Shown: positions 28,955-38,555 of the stretch, in pieces
Position numbering within the stretch: position 1 is the first letter of the stretch
Layout of the letters: each line of letters starts with the position of its first letter
Origin: Clostridium algoriphilum
GTDB taxonomy: Bacteria; Bacillota; Clostridia; Clostridiales; Clostridiaceae
Assembly: GCF_020443705.1 (NCBI RefSeq)
Contig: NZ_JAIZZK010000002.1
Location: 205,771 to 269,770, forward strand
Reading direction: 5' to 3'
DNA: 64,000 bases
The notes under the pieces: generated by a model
What the model saw: the letters and a program-made list of their open reading frames with translations, nothing else
What the model was told of the DNA's origin: nothing
Database searches by the model: none
Program-made: the position numbers and the translations under genes

Positions 28955-29953
28955 ATGATAACTTATAAAGATGCAGGTGTTAATATTGAAGAAGGATACA
29001 AATCAGTAAAGCTTATAAAAGAATACGCAGCAGCCACATTTACAAAGGGTGTTTTAAATCATTTAGGTAGTTTTGCTGGTATGTTTGAAATAGGAGAAGG
29101 TTACAAAAATCCTATTTTAGTTTCTGGTACTGACGGTGTAGGCACAAAACTCGATATAGCATTTAGAATGAAAAAATATGACACTGTAGGAATTGACTGT
29201 GTTGCTATGTGCGTTAATGATGTCCTTTGCCATGGTGCAAAACCACTTTTCTTTTTAGATTATATTGCTTGTGGTAAATTAGATTCTAGAGTATCAGCTC
29301 AACTTGTAAAAGGTGTGTCAGATGGATGTGTTCAGTCTAATTGCGCACTAATAGGTGGAGAAACTGCAGAAATGCCAGGTTTTTATAGAGACGGAGAATA
29401 TGATATGGCAGGTTTTACAGTTGGAATAGTTGATAAGCATAAGATAATTGATGGTTCTAAGATTAAAGATGGATATTCACTTATAGGAATTGAATCGTCA
29501 GGGCTTCATAGTAATGGATATTCCTTAGTTAGAAAATTAATACCAAACTTGGATGAAGATTTTAATGGAGATAAGATTGGTAAAACTCTTTTAGCCCCAA
29601 CAAAAATTTATGTAAAAACTATATTAAGCCTTTTGGATAAATTTGATATAAAGGGTATGGCTCATATAACTGGTGGTGGCTTTTATGAAAACATACCAAG
29701 AATGTTTAATGGAGCTTTTACAGCAGTAGTCGATAAAAATAGTTTTAATGTACCTGACATCTGTAAACATCTTATGTCACTTGGGGTAACCGAGGAGCAT
29801 ATGTTTAATACATATAATATGGGAATAGGATATGTACTATGTGTTGAAGATAAGGATTGCTTAAAAGTTATAAAGAGTATTAATGATTTAGGGGATAAAG
29901 CATATAAAATTGGTCATGTTGAAGCCGGGGGTGCAGGAGTTTGCTTAAAATAG
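28955..29953 (+). CDS. purM: AIR synthetase PurM
   Basis: 332 residues of the PurM/AIRS fold, which closes FGAM to AIR with ATP. Motifs: SGTDGVGTKL, CVAMCVNDVLCHGA, GGETAEMPGFY and GLHSNGYSLVR. It begins 9 bases after purF and overlaps purN by 13 bases. Confidence 0.96.
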   Translation: MITYKDAGVNIEEGYKSVKLIKEYAAATFTKGVLNHLGSFAGMFEIGEGYKNPILVSGTDGVGTKLDIAFRMKKYDTVGIDCVAMCVNDVLCHGAKPLFFLDYIACGKLDSRVSAQLVKGVSDGCVQSNCALIGGETAEMPGFYRDGEYDMAGFTVGIVDKHKIIDGSKIKDGYSLIGIESSGLHSNGYSLVRKLIPNLDEDFNGDKIGKTLLAPTKIYVKTILSLLDKFDIKGMAHITGGGFYENIPRMFNGAFTAVVDKNSFNVPDICKHLMSLGVTEEHMFNTYNMGIGYVLCVEDKDCLKVIKSINDLGDKAYKIGHVEAGGAGVCLK

Positions 29954-30549
29954 CCGTATTAGTCTCAGGAAGCGGAAGCAACCTTCAAGCTATAATAGAT
30001 AATATAGAAAGTGGATACTTAAACTGCTCTATAGAAGCTGTAATTAGTGATAAAAAAGATGCATATGGCATAGATAGGGCAAAAGCTAAAGATATAAAAA
30101 CATACATATTAGATAGAAAACAGCTAGGAATTAACATTTCAAGTGAAATACTAAAAATTTTAGATGGAAAAGTAGATTTAATAGTACTCGCTGGTTTTTT
30201 ATCTATTCTTCAAGGTGAACTTCTTCATGTATTTAAAAATAAAATTATAAATATACATCCAGCACTTATCCCATGTTTTTGTGGTGGCGGTATGTATGGA
30301 ATGAAAGTTCATGAGAAAGCTATAGAATATGGGGTTAAAGTTTCAGGATGTACTGTCCATTTCGTAGATGAAGGTACAGATTCAGGACCAATAATAATTC
30401 AAAAGGTTGTAGATGTCTATAGTACTGATACAGCAAAAGACTTACAACTTAGAGTGCTTAAGCAAGAACATAAGGCACTTTCCGAAGCTATTAAATATAT
30501 AAGCGACGGAAGAATAACAATTAAAGGAAGAAAAGTACTAGGTATATAA
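29941..30549 (+). CDS. purN: GAR transformylase PurN
   Basis: 202 residues; moves a formyl group from 10-formyl-THF to GAR. VLVSGSGSNLQAIID at the N-terminus binds the phosphate. NIHPALIP holds the catalytic Asn and His, and VDEGTDSGPII the Asp. The start is TTG 29941 inside the end of purM, with GCAGGAG before it, so translation is coupled. Confidence 0.94.
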   Translation: MLKIAVLVSGSGSNLQAIIDNIESGYLNCSIEAVISDKKDAYGIDRAKAKDIKTYILDRKQLGINISSEILKILDGKVDLIVLAGFLSILQGELLHVFKNKIINIHPALIPCFCGGGMYGMKVHEKAIEYGVKVSGCTVHFVDEGTDSGPIIIQKVVDVYSTDTAKDLQLRVLKQEHKALSEAIKYISDGRITIKGRKVLGI

Positions 30550-30554
30550 TATAA

Positions 30555-30591
30555 ATAACAAGTAAGAGATGCTAGAATGCTTGCTTGTTAT
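30555..30591 (+). other. Intergenic hairpin between purN and purH
   Basis: Arms ATAACAAG (30555-30562) and CTTGTTAT (30584-30591). No T-run follows, so it is more likely an RNA processing or stability element than a terminator. Confidence 0.45.
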
Positions 30592-30630
30592 ATATTTGAA
30601 TTTGCATTATATATGAGAGGTGGCGTATTA

Positions 30631-32133
30631 ATGATTAAAACAGCACTTATAAGTGTGTTTGATAAAGACAATATATTAGGACTTGCAATATCCCTTCAAA
30701 ACAATGGTGTAGAGATTATTTCTACAGGTGGAACTTTTAAGTATTTGAAAGAAAATGGCATAAAAGTTTCGGAAATATCTGATGTTACCGGATTCGAAGA
30801 GATATTGGACGGAAGAGTTAAAACATTACACCCAGTTATACATAGTGGAATACTTGCAATAAGAGATAATGAAGAGCATATGGCAACTATCAAAGCAAAA
30901 GGAATCAAACCTATTGACATGGTAGTAGTTAATCTTTATCCTTTCTTTGATAAAGTTACAGAAGATATAAGTTTTCAGGAAAAAGTTGAATTCATTGATA
31001 TTGGTGGGCCAACAATGCTTAGAGCAGCAGCTAAGAACTTTAAAGATGTTATTGTACTTAGTGATACAACAGATTATGAGAACATTATAAATAAAATGGA
31101 TGCTAAAGAAGAAGTAGATTTTGAGACAAGAAAACATTTAGCAGGTAAAGTGTTCAACTTAATATCAGCATACGACGCAGCTATAAGTAATTTTTTACTT
31201 GGCGAGGACTCATACCCAGATTATCTTTCTGTTTCATATAAAAAACAAATGGATTTAAGATATGGTGAAAATCCTCATCAAAGCGCAGCTTATTACGTAT
31301 CAGCTGCGAGTAATGGAGCAATGAAGAATTTTGAGCAGTTAAATGGCAAAGAATTATCTTATAATAATATAAAGGACATGGATATTGCATGGAAGGTAGT
31401 ATGTGATTTTGATGAGATTACTTGTTGCGCCCTAAAACATAATACACCATGTGGAGTAGCTACAGGTAGCAGTGCATTAGATACATATAAAAAGGCGTAC
31501 GAATGCGATCCAATGTCTATATTTGGTGGAATTGTTGCTTTTAATACAAAGGTAGATAAAGAAACTGCTATCGAGCTTAAAAAGATATTCTTAGAGGTTG
31601 TAATTGCACCAGAGTTTGACGATGATGCATTAGAAATATTAAAAGGTAAGAAGAATTTAAGAATTGTAAAATGTTTAAGTAAATCAGAAGGAAAAGTTAA
31701 TATTGTTAATGTTGATGGCGGTATGCTAGTACAAAGTGCAGATAACAAATTAATAGATGAAATAAAAGTAGTTACTAAGAAAAGTCCAACTGAGGCAGAA
31801 ATGAAAGATTTAATATTTGCTATGAAAGTGGTTAAGTATGTTAAATCAAATGCTATTGTAGTTGTTAAAGATGGCACTACCAAGGGTATTGGAGTAGGGC
31901 AGGTTAATAGAATATGGGCAGCAGAACACGCTTTAGAAAGAGGAGGAGATGCAACAGTTATGGCATCAGATGCATTCTTCCCATTCGGAGACGTTGTAGA
32001 ACTAGCAGCAAAATATAACATAAAATCAATAATTCAACCAGGTGGTTCTATAAAAGACTCACAATCAATAGATAAGTGCGATGAAAATGATATTTCGATG
32101 GTGTTTACAGGAATTAGGCATTTTAAACACTAA
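30631..32133 (+). CDS. purH: Bifunctional AICAR transformylase/IMP cyclohydrolase PurH
   Basis: 500 residues. The N-terminal MGS-like cyclohydrolase domain includes [11 protein letters not shown] and [15 protein letters not shown]. The C-terminal transformylase includes [13 protein letters not shown] and [13 protein letters not shown]. It performs the last two steps to IMP. ATG 30631 follows GAGAGGTGG; the frame extends to 30577 but those residues are not conserved. Confidence 0.96.
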   Translation: MIKTALISVFDKDNILGLAISLQNNGVEIISTGGTFKYLKENGIKVSEISDVTGFEEILDGRVKTLHPVIHSGILAIRDNEEHMATIKAKGIKPIDMVVVNLYPFFDKVTEDISFQEKVEFIDIGGPTMLRAAAKNFKDVIVLSDTTDYENIINKMDAKEEVDFETRKHLAGKVFNLISAYDAAISNFLLGEDSYPDYLSVSYKKQMDLRYGENPHQSAAYYVSAASNGAMKNFEQLNGKELSYNNIKDMDIAWKVVCDFDEITCCALKHNTPCGVATGSSALDTYKKAYECDPMSIFGGIVAFNTKVDKETAIELKKIFLEVVIAPEFDDDALEILKGKKNLRIVKCLSKSEGKVNIVNVDGGMLVQSADNKLIDEIKVVTKKSPTEAEMKDLIFAMKVVKYVKSNAIVVVKDGTTKGIGVGQVNRIWAAEHALERGGDATVMASDAFFPFGDVVELAAKYNIKSIIQPGGSIKDSQSIDKCDENDISMVFTGIRHFKH

Positions 32134-32166
32134 GGTAGCTAAAACTATAAAAAAACCTTAACTTCA

Positions 32167-32193
32167 TGATGGGATAACTTAGTTATTCCATCA
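32167..32193 (+). other. Intergenic hairpin between purH and purD
   Basis: A 13-base stem with one G-T wobble: TGATGGGATAACT, single-T loop, AGTTATTCCATCA. No T-tail immediately follows. It may attenuate purD or protect the RNA end. Confidence 0.5.
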
Positions 32194-32225
32194 ATTTTAA
32201 TTTATAAAGAAAAGGAGACGGATAT

Positions 32226-33470
32226 ATGAAGGTATTAATTATTGGTTCTGGGGGACGAGAACATGCTTTAGTGTCAAAGGTTGCAGAAAATCCAAGCGTC
32301 GATGTAGTATATTGTGCTCCTGGTAATGGCGGTACTTACAGAGAAAGTAAGTGTGAAAACATTAATATTACAAAAATGGATGAGCTTTTAGAATTCGCAG
32401 TAAAAAATAAAATTGATATAACTATAGTTGGTTCAGAGGAATGGCTTGTACAAGGAATAGTTGATAAGTTTAATGAAAAGGGACTTAAAATATTAGGACC
32501 TTGCGCAAAAGCGGCAAAGCTTGAGGGAAGTAAAGCATATTCTAAAGAATTCATGAAAAAATATGGCATAAAGACAGCCGCATATGAGGTCTTTGAAAAT
32601 GATAAGGAAGCCATAGACTATCTTAAAAATTGCGAATATCCTATAGTAATTAAAGCCGATGGATTGGCAGCAGGCAAAGGTGTAATTATATGTAATGATT
32701 TTGTCGAGGCTGAGAAAAGTATAAATGACTTTATGGTACTAGATATATTTAAAGGTAGCGGTAAGAAAATTATAATAGAAGAATTTTTAGAAGGGGTAGA
32801 GGCATCTATACTCTCTATAACAGATGGGAAGGTTATACTTCCTTTTGTATCTTCAAAAGATCATAAACAAATATTTGACGCAGACAAGGGACCTAATACA
32901 GGGGGTATGGGAGCTATAGCACCTAATCCATACTGCACAAAACAGGTACTCGATGAATTTTATAAAAATATATTGCTTCCAACCCTAAAGGGGATTCAAA
33001 ATGAAGTTATGGATTATAGGGGCATAATATTCTTTGGAATAATGATAACTAAAAAAGGAGTATATTCGCTTGAATATAATGTGAGATTTGGAGACCCTGA
33101 GACTCAAGCGGTTCTTCCACTTATGAAGAGTGATTTTGTGGGACTTGTTAAAGCGGCTATAGATGGTGAACTTAAAAACTTTAATCTAGAATGGAAACAA
33201 GGATATTCTTGCTGCTTAATTGCCGCATCGAAGGGTTATCCAGGAAGTTATTCTACTGGATATGAAATAAGTGAGGTTGGCAAACTAGAGGGTAAGTTGT
33301 TTCTAGCTGGTGCTGTTGGTGATAAGGGCACAATGAGGACAAATGGTGGAAGAGTTTTGGGAGTAACAGGTTTTGGTGGAACACTAGAAAAGGCAAGAGA
33401 AATAGCTTATGCTGATATGAAAAAGATTAAATTTGATGGAATGTATTATAGAACAGATATTGGAAAATAA
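32226..33470 (+). CDS. purD: GAR synthetase PurD
   Basis: 414 residues; ATP-grasp enzyme joining glycine to phosphoribosylamine. VLIIGSGGREHALVSK at the N-terminus, then KADGLAAGKGVII, GPNTGGMGAIAPNPY and YNVRFGDPETQAVLP. AAAAGGAGACGG precedes the ATG. Last gene of the operon. Confidence 0.96.
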   Translation: MKVLIIGSGGREHALVSKVAENPSVDVVYCAPGNGGTYRESKCENINITKMDELLEFAVKNKIDITIVGSEEWLVQGIVDKFNEKGLKILGPCAKAAKLEGSKAYSKEFMKKYGIKTAAYEVFENDKEAIDYLKNCEYPIVIKADGLAAGKGVIICNDFVEAEKSINDFMVLDIFKGSGKKIIIEEFLEGVEASILSITDGKVILPFVSSKDHKQIFDADKGPNTGGMGAIAPNPYCTKQVLDEFYKNILLPTLKGIQNEVMDYRGIIFFGIMITKKGVYSLEYNVRFGDPETQAVLPLMKSDFVGLVKAAIDGELKNFNLEWKQGYSCCLIAASKGYPGSYSTGYEISEVGKLEGKLFLAGAVGDKGTMRTNGGRVLGVTGFGGTLEKAREIAYADMKKIKFDGMYYRTDIGK

Positions 33471-33612
33471 AACTAAATATATGTAAATAGCTTGAATATT
33501 GTGGTAATGTTTTGTATTATAGGAGTATACTGTTAAATTTTAAAGCCGAATTTTTAAGTATGTAATGAGTAAAATTATATTAGGTGATACTTATACATAG
33601 GAGATGATAATT

Positions 33613-33879
33613 ATGAAAGTTATAAAAAGAGATGGTAGGCTTCAAGATTTTAATTTAAGCAAAATAAAAACTAGCATATCGAGAGCCTCTGACGATGCTG
33701 GGCAACCATTAAATATAGCTGATATTGACAATTTAGCTGAAGATATTTGGGATAGTATAGAAAAATATCAAAAGGACCCCATTGCTTTTAATATTATTCA
33801 CGAAATAGTATTGGGTGAATTGGAAAAATGGGGATTTAGTCTTGTGGCTAAATATTATAATCAGGGGAAATTAGAATAA
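33613..33879 (+). CDS. Stand-alone ATP-cone domain protein
   Basis: 88 residues that are almost wholly one ATP-cone domain (VIKRDGRLQDFNLSKIKTSI, then helices), the nucleotide-sensing module found in ribonucleotide reductase and NrdR. It lacks the NrdR zinc ribbon, so it is probably not NrdR. Such single-domain proteins occur in clostridia without an assigned role. ATG 33604 touches the AGGAG site and is less likely than 33613. Confidence 0.75.
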   Translation: MKVIKRDGRLQDFNLSKIKTSISRASDDAGQPLNIADIDNLAEDIWDSIEKYQKDPIAFNIIHEIVLGELEKWGFSLVAKYYNQGKLE

Positions 33880-33880
33880 G

Positions 33881-33914
33881 AGAAAGCAGATGAAATAAAT
33901 CATCTGCTTTCTTC
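33881..33914. terminator. Bidirectional terminator
   Basis: A perfect 13-base stem, AGAAAGCAGATGA (33881-33893) with TCATCTGCTTTCT (33900-33912), between convergent genes. T-rich on both strands. Confidence 0.85.
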
Positions 33915-33926
33915 TATAGGTAAGAA

Positions 33927-34679
33927 TTAAAAAAAGCCTACAAGCATTTTTAATGCTACAGCTAAAGACATTGTTACAAATATAGGTTTTATAAGTTTTG
34001 AACCATTATTTAAGGCAACGCTCGTGCCTGCTTTAGCCCCAATAATCATAGATACTGCTACAGGCAATCCTATCATATAATTTATTTTACCGCTTATTGC
34101 AAATAAAATGAGAGCTGTAATGTTGCTTATAAAGTTAAGTACTCGTGCATTAGCTGAAGAAGCTATAAAGTTGAAACCAAAAATACTTATAAATCCAAAA
34201 ACTAAAAAAGAACCTGTTCCAGGACCAAAAAAACCATCATAAAAGCCCAATAAAAGAGCTAGAATTATTCCACATAGTACATTCTGTTTTGTAAGTCCTT
34301 TAAACTTATCGTCTAATCCCAAAGATTTGGAAAAAAGAGTATAAATTCCAATAAAAATGATAAGAATTAATACTAATGTGTTAAGAAATTTTTGATCTAT
34401 ATGTAGAACTGCTTTAACACCAAGCATTGAACCTAAAAATGTAAAGGGAATTAGGTATTTTAAAAGTTTAAAATTAGCCTTACCTGATTTTATAAATTGG
34501 AGAGAACTAGTAAAAGAACCAGCAGTTGCACTAAATTTGTTAGTGCCAAGCACCATGTGAGGGGGTAAACCCGCGAGCATAAAAGCTGGTACACTTATGA
34601 GACCACCACCTCCAGCAATAGAATCAATAAAGGATGCCAGAAAACCAGCTATACATAGAAGAGCAATTTTAGTTAACAT
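33927..34679 (-). CDS. TauE/SafE-type membrane permease
   Basis: 250 residues with about seven to eight membrane helices. The repeat motif SIAGGGGLISVPAFMLAGL near residue 22 and DGFFGPGTGSFLVFG near residue 147 mark the TauE/SafE (YfcA) family of anion or sulfur-compound exporters. The true substrate cannot be told from sequence. It starts at 34679 after AGGTG and is transcribed against the ATP-cone gene. Confidence 0.85.
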   Translation of the reverse strand: MLTKIALLCIAGFLASFIDSIAGGGGLISVPAFMLAGLPPHMVLGTNKFSATAGSFTSSLQFIKSGKANFKLLKYLIPFTFLGSMLGVKAVLHIDQKFLNTLVLILIIFIGIYTLFSKSLGLDDKFKGLTKQNVLCGIILALLLGFYDGFFGPGTGSFLVFGFISIFGFNFIASSANARVLNFISNITALILFAISGKINYMIGLPVAVSMIIGAKAGTSVALNNGSKLIKPIFVTMSLAVALKMLVGFF

Positions 34680-34952
34680 ATGACACCTGCCTAATATTAT
34701 AAAATTTAAAATGAATAAAATCTTTCTTTATCATTATAAATGATAATTACTATAAATTAAAGAATTATGTGGATGTTGATATAAAATAATGGCATATTTT
34801 TGGACGATACTCGATAAACTATTGATTTATATGTGATATATACGTATTATATATAGGTGGGAGTAAAAAATTATAAGCAGTTCTCCATTTGTGGAGGTTA
34901 TAAGATAAAACAAAAATCATAAAATAATAATATAAAAATGAGGGGATTTAAT

Positions 34953-35348
34953 ATGTTAGAACAAAATAAAAAAATTAATAACGAAACAATAATTAAAGAT
35001 TTAAGTAATACAGACAATAAAAATGTTGCAAAAAACGAAGTAGTTAGTAGCAAACAAGGCATTCATAAGGAAAATTCAAATACGACTAAGGCTACAAAAC
35101 CTTCTTTTATAGATACATTTAAAGCTAACATTATAGATTTAATAGCTATAGGAGTAGTATCAACAATTGTAGTATTCGTTGCAGATGCTATACTTAAGCT
35201 AGCAGGATATGCTATAAGTCAAAAGTTCCAAATGACATTTATACTTTTTATGGTTGTTATGGTATTATACATGAGTATTATGGAAAGTGGAAAATCATCT
35301 GCTACCATCGGAAAAAAAGTTTCTGGACTATTTATTACAAAAAGATAG
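34953..35348 (+). CDS. Small membrane protein with RDD-like C-terminus
   Basis: 131 residues: a charged, Asn/Lys-rich N-terminal 60 residues, two membrane helices (about 68-92 and 99-115) and an ending ([17 protein letters not shown]) that resembles the RDD family. Function unknown. ATG 34953 follows AGGGGA. It ends 17 bases before rlmD. Confidence 0.6.
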   Translation: MLEQNKKINNETIIKDLSNTDNKNVAKNEVVSSKQGIHKENSNTTKATKPSFIDTFKANIIDLIAIGVVSTIVVFVADAILKLAGYAISQKFQMTFILFMVVMVLYMSIMESGKSSATIGKKVSGLFITKR

Positions 35349-35364
35349 GAGTTTGAAAAATATT

Positions 35365-36726
35365 ATGCAGAGAAGAAAAGAGTATGAACTTTATATAGAA
35401 GAATTAGAATTTCCAGCACAGGGCATTGCGTTTTATGAAGGTGAAAAAGTTTTAATTAAAAATACGATACCAGGTCAAAAGGTAATTGCTAAAGTATCAA
35501 AAAAGAAACAGTTTGGTGTAGAAGCTAAGCTTGTAAAAATATTAGAAGACGTAGATTATAAAATTAAGCCACAATGCAATATTACTGATTTATGTGGAGG
35601 ATGTAGTCATCAATTTCTTTCTTATGAAAAACAATTAGAATTTAAAAAACTGCAAGTATTAAAATTGTTTGAAGAAGCAGAGATAAAAGATTTTGAATTC
35701 TTGGGTATAGAAAAAAGCCCTGAGGTATTTGAATACAGGAACAAAATGGAATTTACATTTGGTGACTTTAGAAAAGATGGTGAATTAACTCTTGGTATGC
35801 ATACTAAAGGAAGAAGCTTTAGTATTGTGACAGTTGATGATTGTAGAATAGTAGATGTAGATTTTAGAGAAATTCTAAAATTAGTGTTAAACTACTTTAA
35901 AGAGCTAAAATTACCACATTATAATGTAATGGAGCGTACGGGATATCTAAGAAACTTAGTTATTCGAAAAGCTAAAAATACTGGTGAGATATTAGTTAAT
36001 ATCGTAACCACATCTAAAATGGATTTTGATTTAGGTGAAATAACTAATATGCTTAAAGAATTAAAATGCGATGGAATAATAACAGGAATAATACATACAT
36101 TTAATGATTCATTATCAGATATAGTTCAAGCTGATAAAACTGAAACATTATATGGCAGGGAATATATTATGGAAAATATATTAGACCTTAAGTTTAAAAT
36201 TAATCCTTTTGCTTTTTTTCAAACTAATTCAAAAGGAGCAGAAAAGCTTTATAGCATAGTTAGAGATTTTTTAGGTGATTCTGAATCCAAGGTAGTGTTT
36301 GACTTGTATTGTGGAACGGGAACCATAGGACAAATTGTTGCAGCCAAAGCAAAAAAAGTACTAGGAATAGAATTAATAGAAGAAGCAGTTGCTGCGGCTA
36401 ATGAAAATGCAAGAATTAACGGATTAGACAATTGTGAGTTTATAGCAGGTGATATAGCGAAAGTTATAAAAGAGGTAAAAGATAAACCAGATAGCATTAT
36501 TCTAGATCCTCCAAGAGCAGGAGTACATCCTACAGCATTAGATTATGTACTAAAGTTTGATGCGAAGCACATAGTTTATGTATCTTGCAACCCTAAAAGT
36601 CTAGTAGTTGACTTAAGGGAATTTATTAATAGAGGATATAAGATCCAAAAGGTAGTACTAATGGACATGTTTCCACATACCCCTCACATTGAGACTATTG
36701 TAGACATAGTGAAGGCAAATCAATAG
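35365..36726 (+). CDS. rlmD: 23S rRNA m5U methyltransferase RlmD (RumA family)
   Basis: About 453 residues. N-terminal TRAM-like domain, then cluster cysteines ([14 protein letters not shown]), then a SAM methyltransferase core ([20 protein letters not shown]) and the catalytic Cys in YVSCNPKSL. Family members methylate U1939 or U747 of 23S rRNA; the exact target is uncertain. ATG 35365 and TTG 35353 are both possible starts. Its last 40 bases are repeated at 58929, marking an island boundary; the gene itself is intact. Confidence 0.9.
   Translation: MQRRKEYELYIEELEFPAQGIAFYEGEKVLIKNTIPGQKVIAKVSKKKQFGVEAKLVKILEDVDYKIKPQCNITDLCGGCSHQFLSYEKQLEFKKLQVLKLFEEAEIKDFEFLGIEKSPEVFEYRNKMEFTFGDFRKDGELTLGMHTKGRSFSIVTVDDCRIVDVDFREILKLVLNYFKELKLPHYNVMERTGYLRNLVIRKAKNTGEILVNIVTTSKMDFDLGEITNMLKELKCDGIITGIIHTFNDSLSDIVQADKTETLYGREYIMENILDLKFKINPFAFFQTNSKGAEKLYSIVRDFLGDSESKVVFDLYCGTGTIGQIVAAKAKKVLGIELIEEAVAAANENARINGLDNCEFIAGDIAKVIKEVKDKPDSIILDPPRAGVHPTALDYVLKFDAKHIVYVSCNPKSLVVDLREFINRGYKIQKVVLMDMFPHTPHIETIVDIVKANQ
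36674..36715 (+). repeat. Left direct repeat 1: rlmD 3' end
   Basis: This stretch (centre CATTGAGACTATTGTAGACA) recurs at 58929-58970 with about four differences. The copy at 58929 is not attached to an rlmD gene. Such a split copy of a gene end is what site-specific integration leaves as attL and attR, or what a tandem duplication leaves. Confidence 0.75.
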
Positions 36727-36768
36727 GTTCAAGGGTTTAGATGTTTAAAACTTAATCAGATTATGAAT

Positions 36769-36800
36769 TTTTCCGACGGTTACTCAAGTTCGTCGGAAAA
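36769..36800 (+). terminator. Terminator hairpin after rlmD
   Basis: TTTTCCGACG (36769-36778) pairs exactly with CGTCGGAAAA (36791-36800). The T-run is on the 5' side, so it would work best on the minus strand; on the plus strand it is a stable hairpin only. Confidence 0.55.
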
Positions 36801-36849
36801 GAAAACTACATTTTATAAATTAATTAATCAGTATGAAGAGGGTAAATAA
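36798..36849 (+). repeat. Left direct repeat 2: serine-recombinase gene tail
   Basis: Nearly identical to the last 52 bases of the recombinase fragment at 59286-59337, including its TAA stop. It encodes KKTTFYKLINQYEEGK. A weak stem with a T-run follows (about 36835-36866). Only the tail remains, so the 5' part has been deleted here. Confidence 0.8.
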
Positions 36850-37021
36850 AATACCTTCTTTTTTTATTATGGATTAAATATTAGGGTAGCACTAACATTT
36901 TCGATTTAAACACTCTAAATAATAGTTAACCGTTGTATAAAATGGTATAATTTATTCAGAGTTGTTTCGCAGTAGGCCACTATGGCGTCACAACCTGATT
37001 AGACATAATAGCACTTCGAAA

Positions 37022-37133
37022 CCTGCTTAAACATAAGTAAATACGCGTTTTTAACAGCTTTTTCTGCTTTATGGCTAACATCCTGTCCGTGAAAATTAGT
37101 TCCTAATCCAAATTCTATTTTATACCTCTTAAT
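37022..37133 (-). pseudogene. Lin0512-family gene remnant (inverted copy)
   Basis: On the minus strand from 37133 the reading IKRYKIEFGLGTNFHGQD, then KAEKAVKNA, matches the N-terminus of the Lin0512 family (short conserved proteins of unknown function, often near corrinoid or sigma-54 loci). There is no start codon and the frame breaks after about 35 residues. The same gene remnant occurs at 43895 in the other orientation. Confidence 0.6.
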
Positions 37134-37173
37134 AAGATATATCCCGTCCTTTAATATTAATTATCAAGAGAAA

Positions 37174-37330
37174 CGTGCCAGTATTCAATTGAATCTTTAA
37201 ATTTTATTTTGGAAAAAAAGTACCAAAATGGTAATACTAAGTTATTTTTCCCACTTTGGTACTTTACTCACTTGATATTTTTTCGTTTTTCTGTAAAATG
37301 TAGACTTTGATAAAAATCTTGAATGTATTT
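37174..37330 (-). pseudogene. Degraded inverted copy of the acoR 3' end and its downstream sigma-54 promoter
   Basis: Reading the minus strand, 37330 to about 37240 aligns with the last codons of acoR (KSTFYRKTKKYQ beside KTTFYRKVKKYIK). It continues through the same hairpin (TACCAAAGTGG ... CCATTTTGGTA) to a -24 box TGGCACG at 37174-37180. The -12 spacing is spoiled by extra bases, so this promoter is probably dead. The copy runs on into the Lin0512 relic, in the same order as at 43670-43990. Confidence 0.65.
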
Positions 37331-37731
37331 CTTCAATAGCTGTATAACAGTCCTCATCAGAATAGGATTTTTCGTTAGAATGGTGGTTTTTACGATCTTG
37401 TTTATTTATATCCATAGAATTTACCAAAATAAATTCTACATAATGTTATATTTCATTTACTGATTTATATAACAACATATATAGATCTTAAGGATATCTT
37501 CTATACCTATATAGCTTTTGACTAAGGTTAGTTCCCGGCGTTTAACTAGTTTACGGATTAACGTGGCTTATTTTAGGCTTAAATGCTAGTATGAGTCCTT
37601 TTTTTATTTTGTTTATAAAAAGCTTATTTAACAATACGTTTTCAGCTAAATTAAATTTTAGGATATGATTTTTAGATTGGCATACTTATTGCTTGTTATA
37701 AATGTGAAAGTTGTCACTTTCAAGTTAACTT
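37331..37731. other. Non-coding stretch, no feature recognised
   Basis: AT-rich sequence with short open frames only. The minus-strand frame that covers 37331-37427 is mostly hydrophilic and matches nothing I know until it reaches the acoR-like tail. I see no promoter, repeat or RNA that I can support. Confidence 0.4.
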
Positions 37732-37732
37732 T

Positions 37733-37780
37733 ATTCTAAGTAATAAAAGAGACATCAACATCTCTTTTATTACTTAGAAT
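37733..37780. repeat. Perfect 20-bp hairpin
   Basis: Arms 37733-37752 and 37761-37780 are exact reverse complements with an 8-base loop (CATCAACA). A and T runs are in the arms. It may be an old bidirectional terminator. Confidence 0.75.
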
Positions 37781-37832
37781 CTCTATATGTTGCTCGAGAT
37801 ATACCAATGTTTTTACTAATATCTCTTAAATA
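37772..37832 (-). pseudogene. Possible resolvase helix-turn-helix remnant
   Basis: Minus-strand codons give LRDISKNIGISRATYRDSK followed by a stop. This is the form of a C-terminal HTH of a serine recombinase. Only about 20 residues remain, so the call is tentative. Confidence 0.35.
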
Positions 37833-37891
37833 CTAAAGTTATTATGTTGAATGGTTTTCTTTATTTAAAGCTAGAAAAAAATCGCCTTATT

Positions 37892-37991
37892 TTAAGTGTT
37901 ATCTTTATTAGTAAGAGCCCTTAATTCTCTAGCAATGCTCGCTATATGAGTGTTGTCAGTTCCACAGCAACCTCCAAAAATCTTAAAATTA
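37892..37991 (-). pseudogene. Homocysteine S-methyltransferase C-terminal remnant
   Basis: Minus-strand reading NFKIFGGCCGTDNTHIASIA then a short tail and stop. GGCCGT is the zinc-binding Cys-Cys motif of the homocysteine (betaine or selenocysteine-type) S-methyltransferase family, close to the C-terminus. Upstream the frame is lost within a few codons. A decayed sigma-54-like promoter lies 170 bases upstream on the same strand. Confidence 0.65.
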
Positions 37992-38157
37992 AAATAGTTG
38001 TAGATTCATCATATACTGGGTAAGCGCAACACAATCTGAAATTTAGATATTTTATCATTCAAGTTTATCTTAGGGGTCTATGTAGTAACGGAACAGAAAA
38101 TTACAACCCGCTAACCTTAAATGTTACTTTACCGCAACAGCTCCAAGAGTATTAAGT

Positions 38158-38173
38158 ATCAAGTAACGCGCCA
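38158..38173 (-). promoter_or_regulatory. Decayed sigma-54 promoter
   Basis: Minus strand TGGCGCG (-24), TTAC, TTGAT (-12). The flanks (GATTCAAT before, ACTTAATA after) match those of the aco promoter at 43847, so the two share an origin. The -12 GC pair has become GA, which normally abolishes activity. Confidence 0.5.
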
Positions 38174-38555
38174 GTGTTTATATTGAATCAAAATCCTGGA
38201 ATTTCTTTCTCTTTTTATTATAAGATTTTATAACATTATTATTAAAAACCCTTTAAATCTCTTGGGTTTTGAAAATAGAGAATGGTTACAATGTTTAAAT
38301 AAATGAAACTAGCCTAAATTATGGATAATAGTAAAAGTAAAAGTAGATAAGCTATGGTATTAGAATACATTTGAATGAATTGCTTGTTTATCATTAGTTA
38401 TAATATTATTTAGTATTTATTGTATGAATAAAGTCTATAAAGAATCTGATTTTATTATCAAGAAAATACTTCCAACAAACGTTTTCAACTGAAATTTTAA
38501 CATCACTAATTGAGTATTTTATTAATCCGAAAAAATAAGCTGAAAGAGGCGCTAT

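Noticed and set aside
31359..32021. A 220-codon minus-strand frame inside purH
   Set aside because: purH is clearly real on the plus strand; the opposite frame has no family likeness and no start signal.
37242..37427. A real 61-residue minus-strand gene
   Set aside because: Only its last third resembles anything, namely the acoR HTH end; the position and flanks show it is a duplicated remnant.
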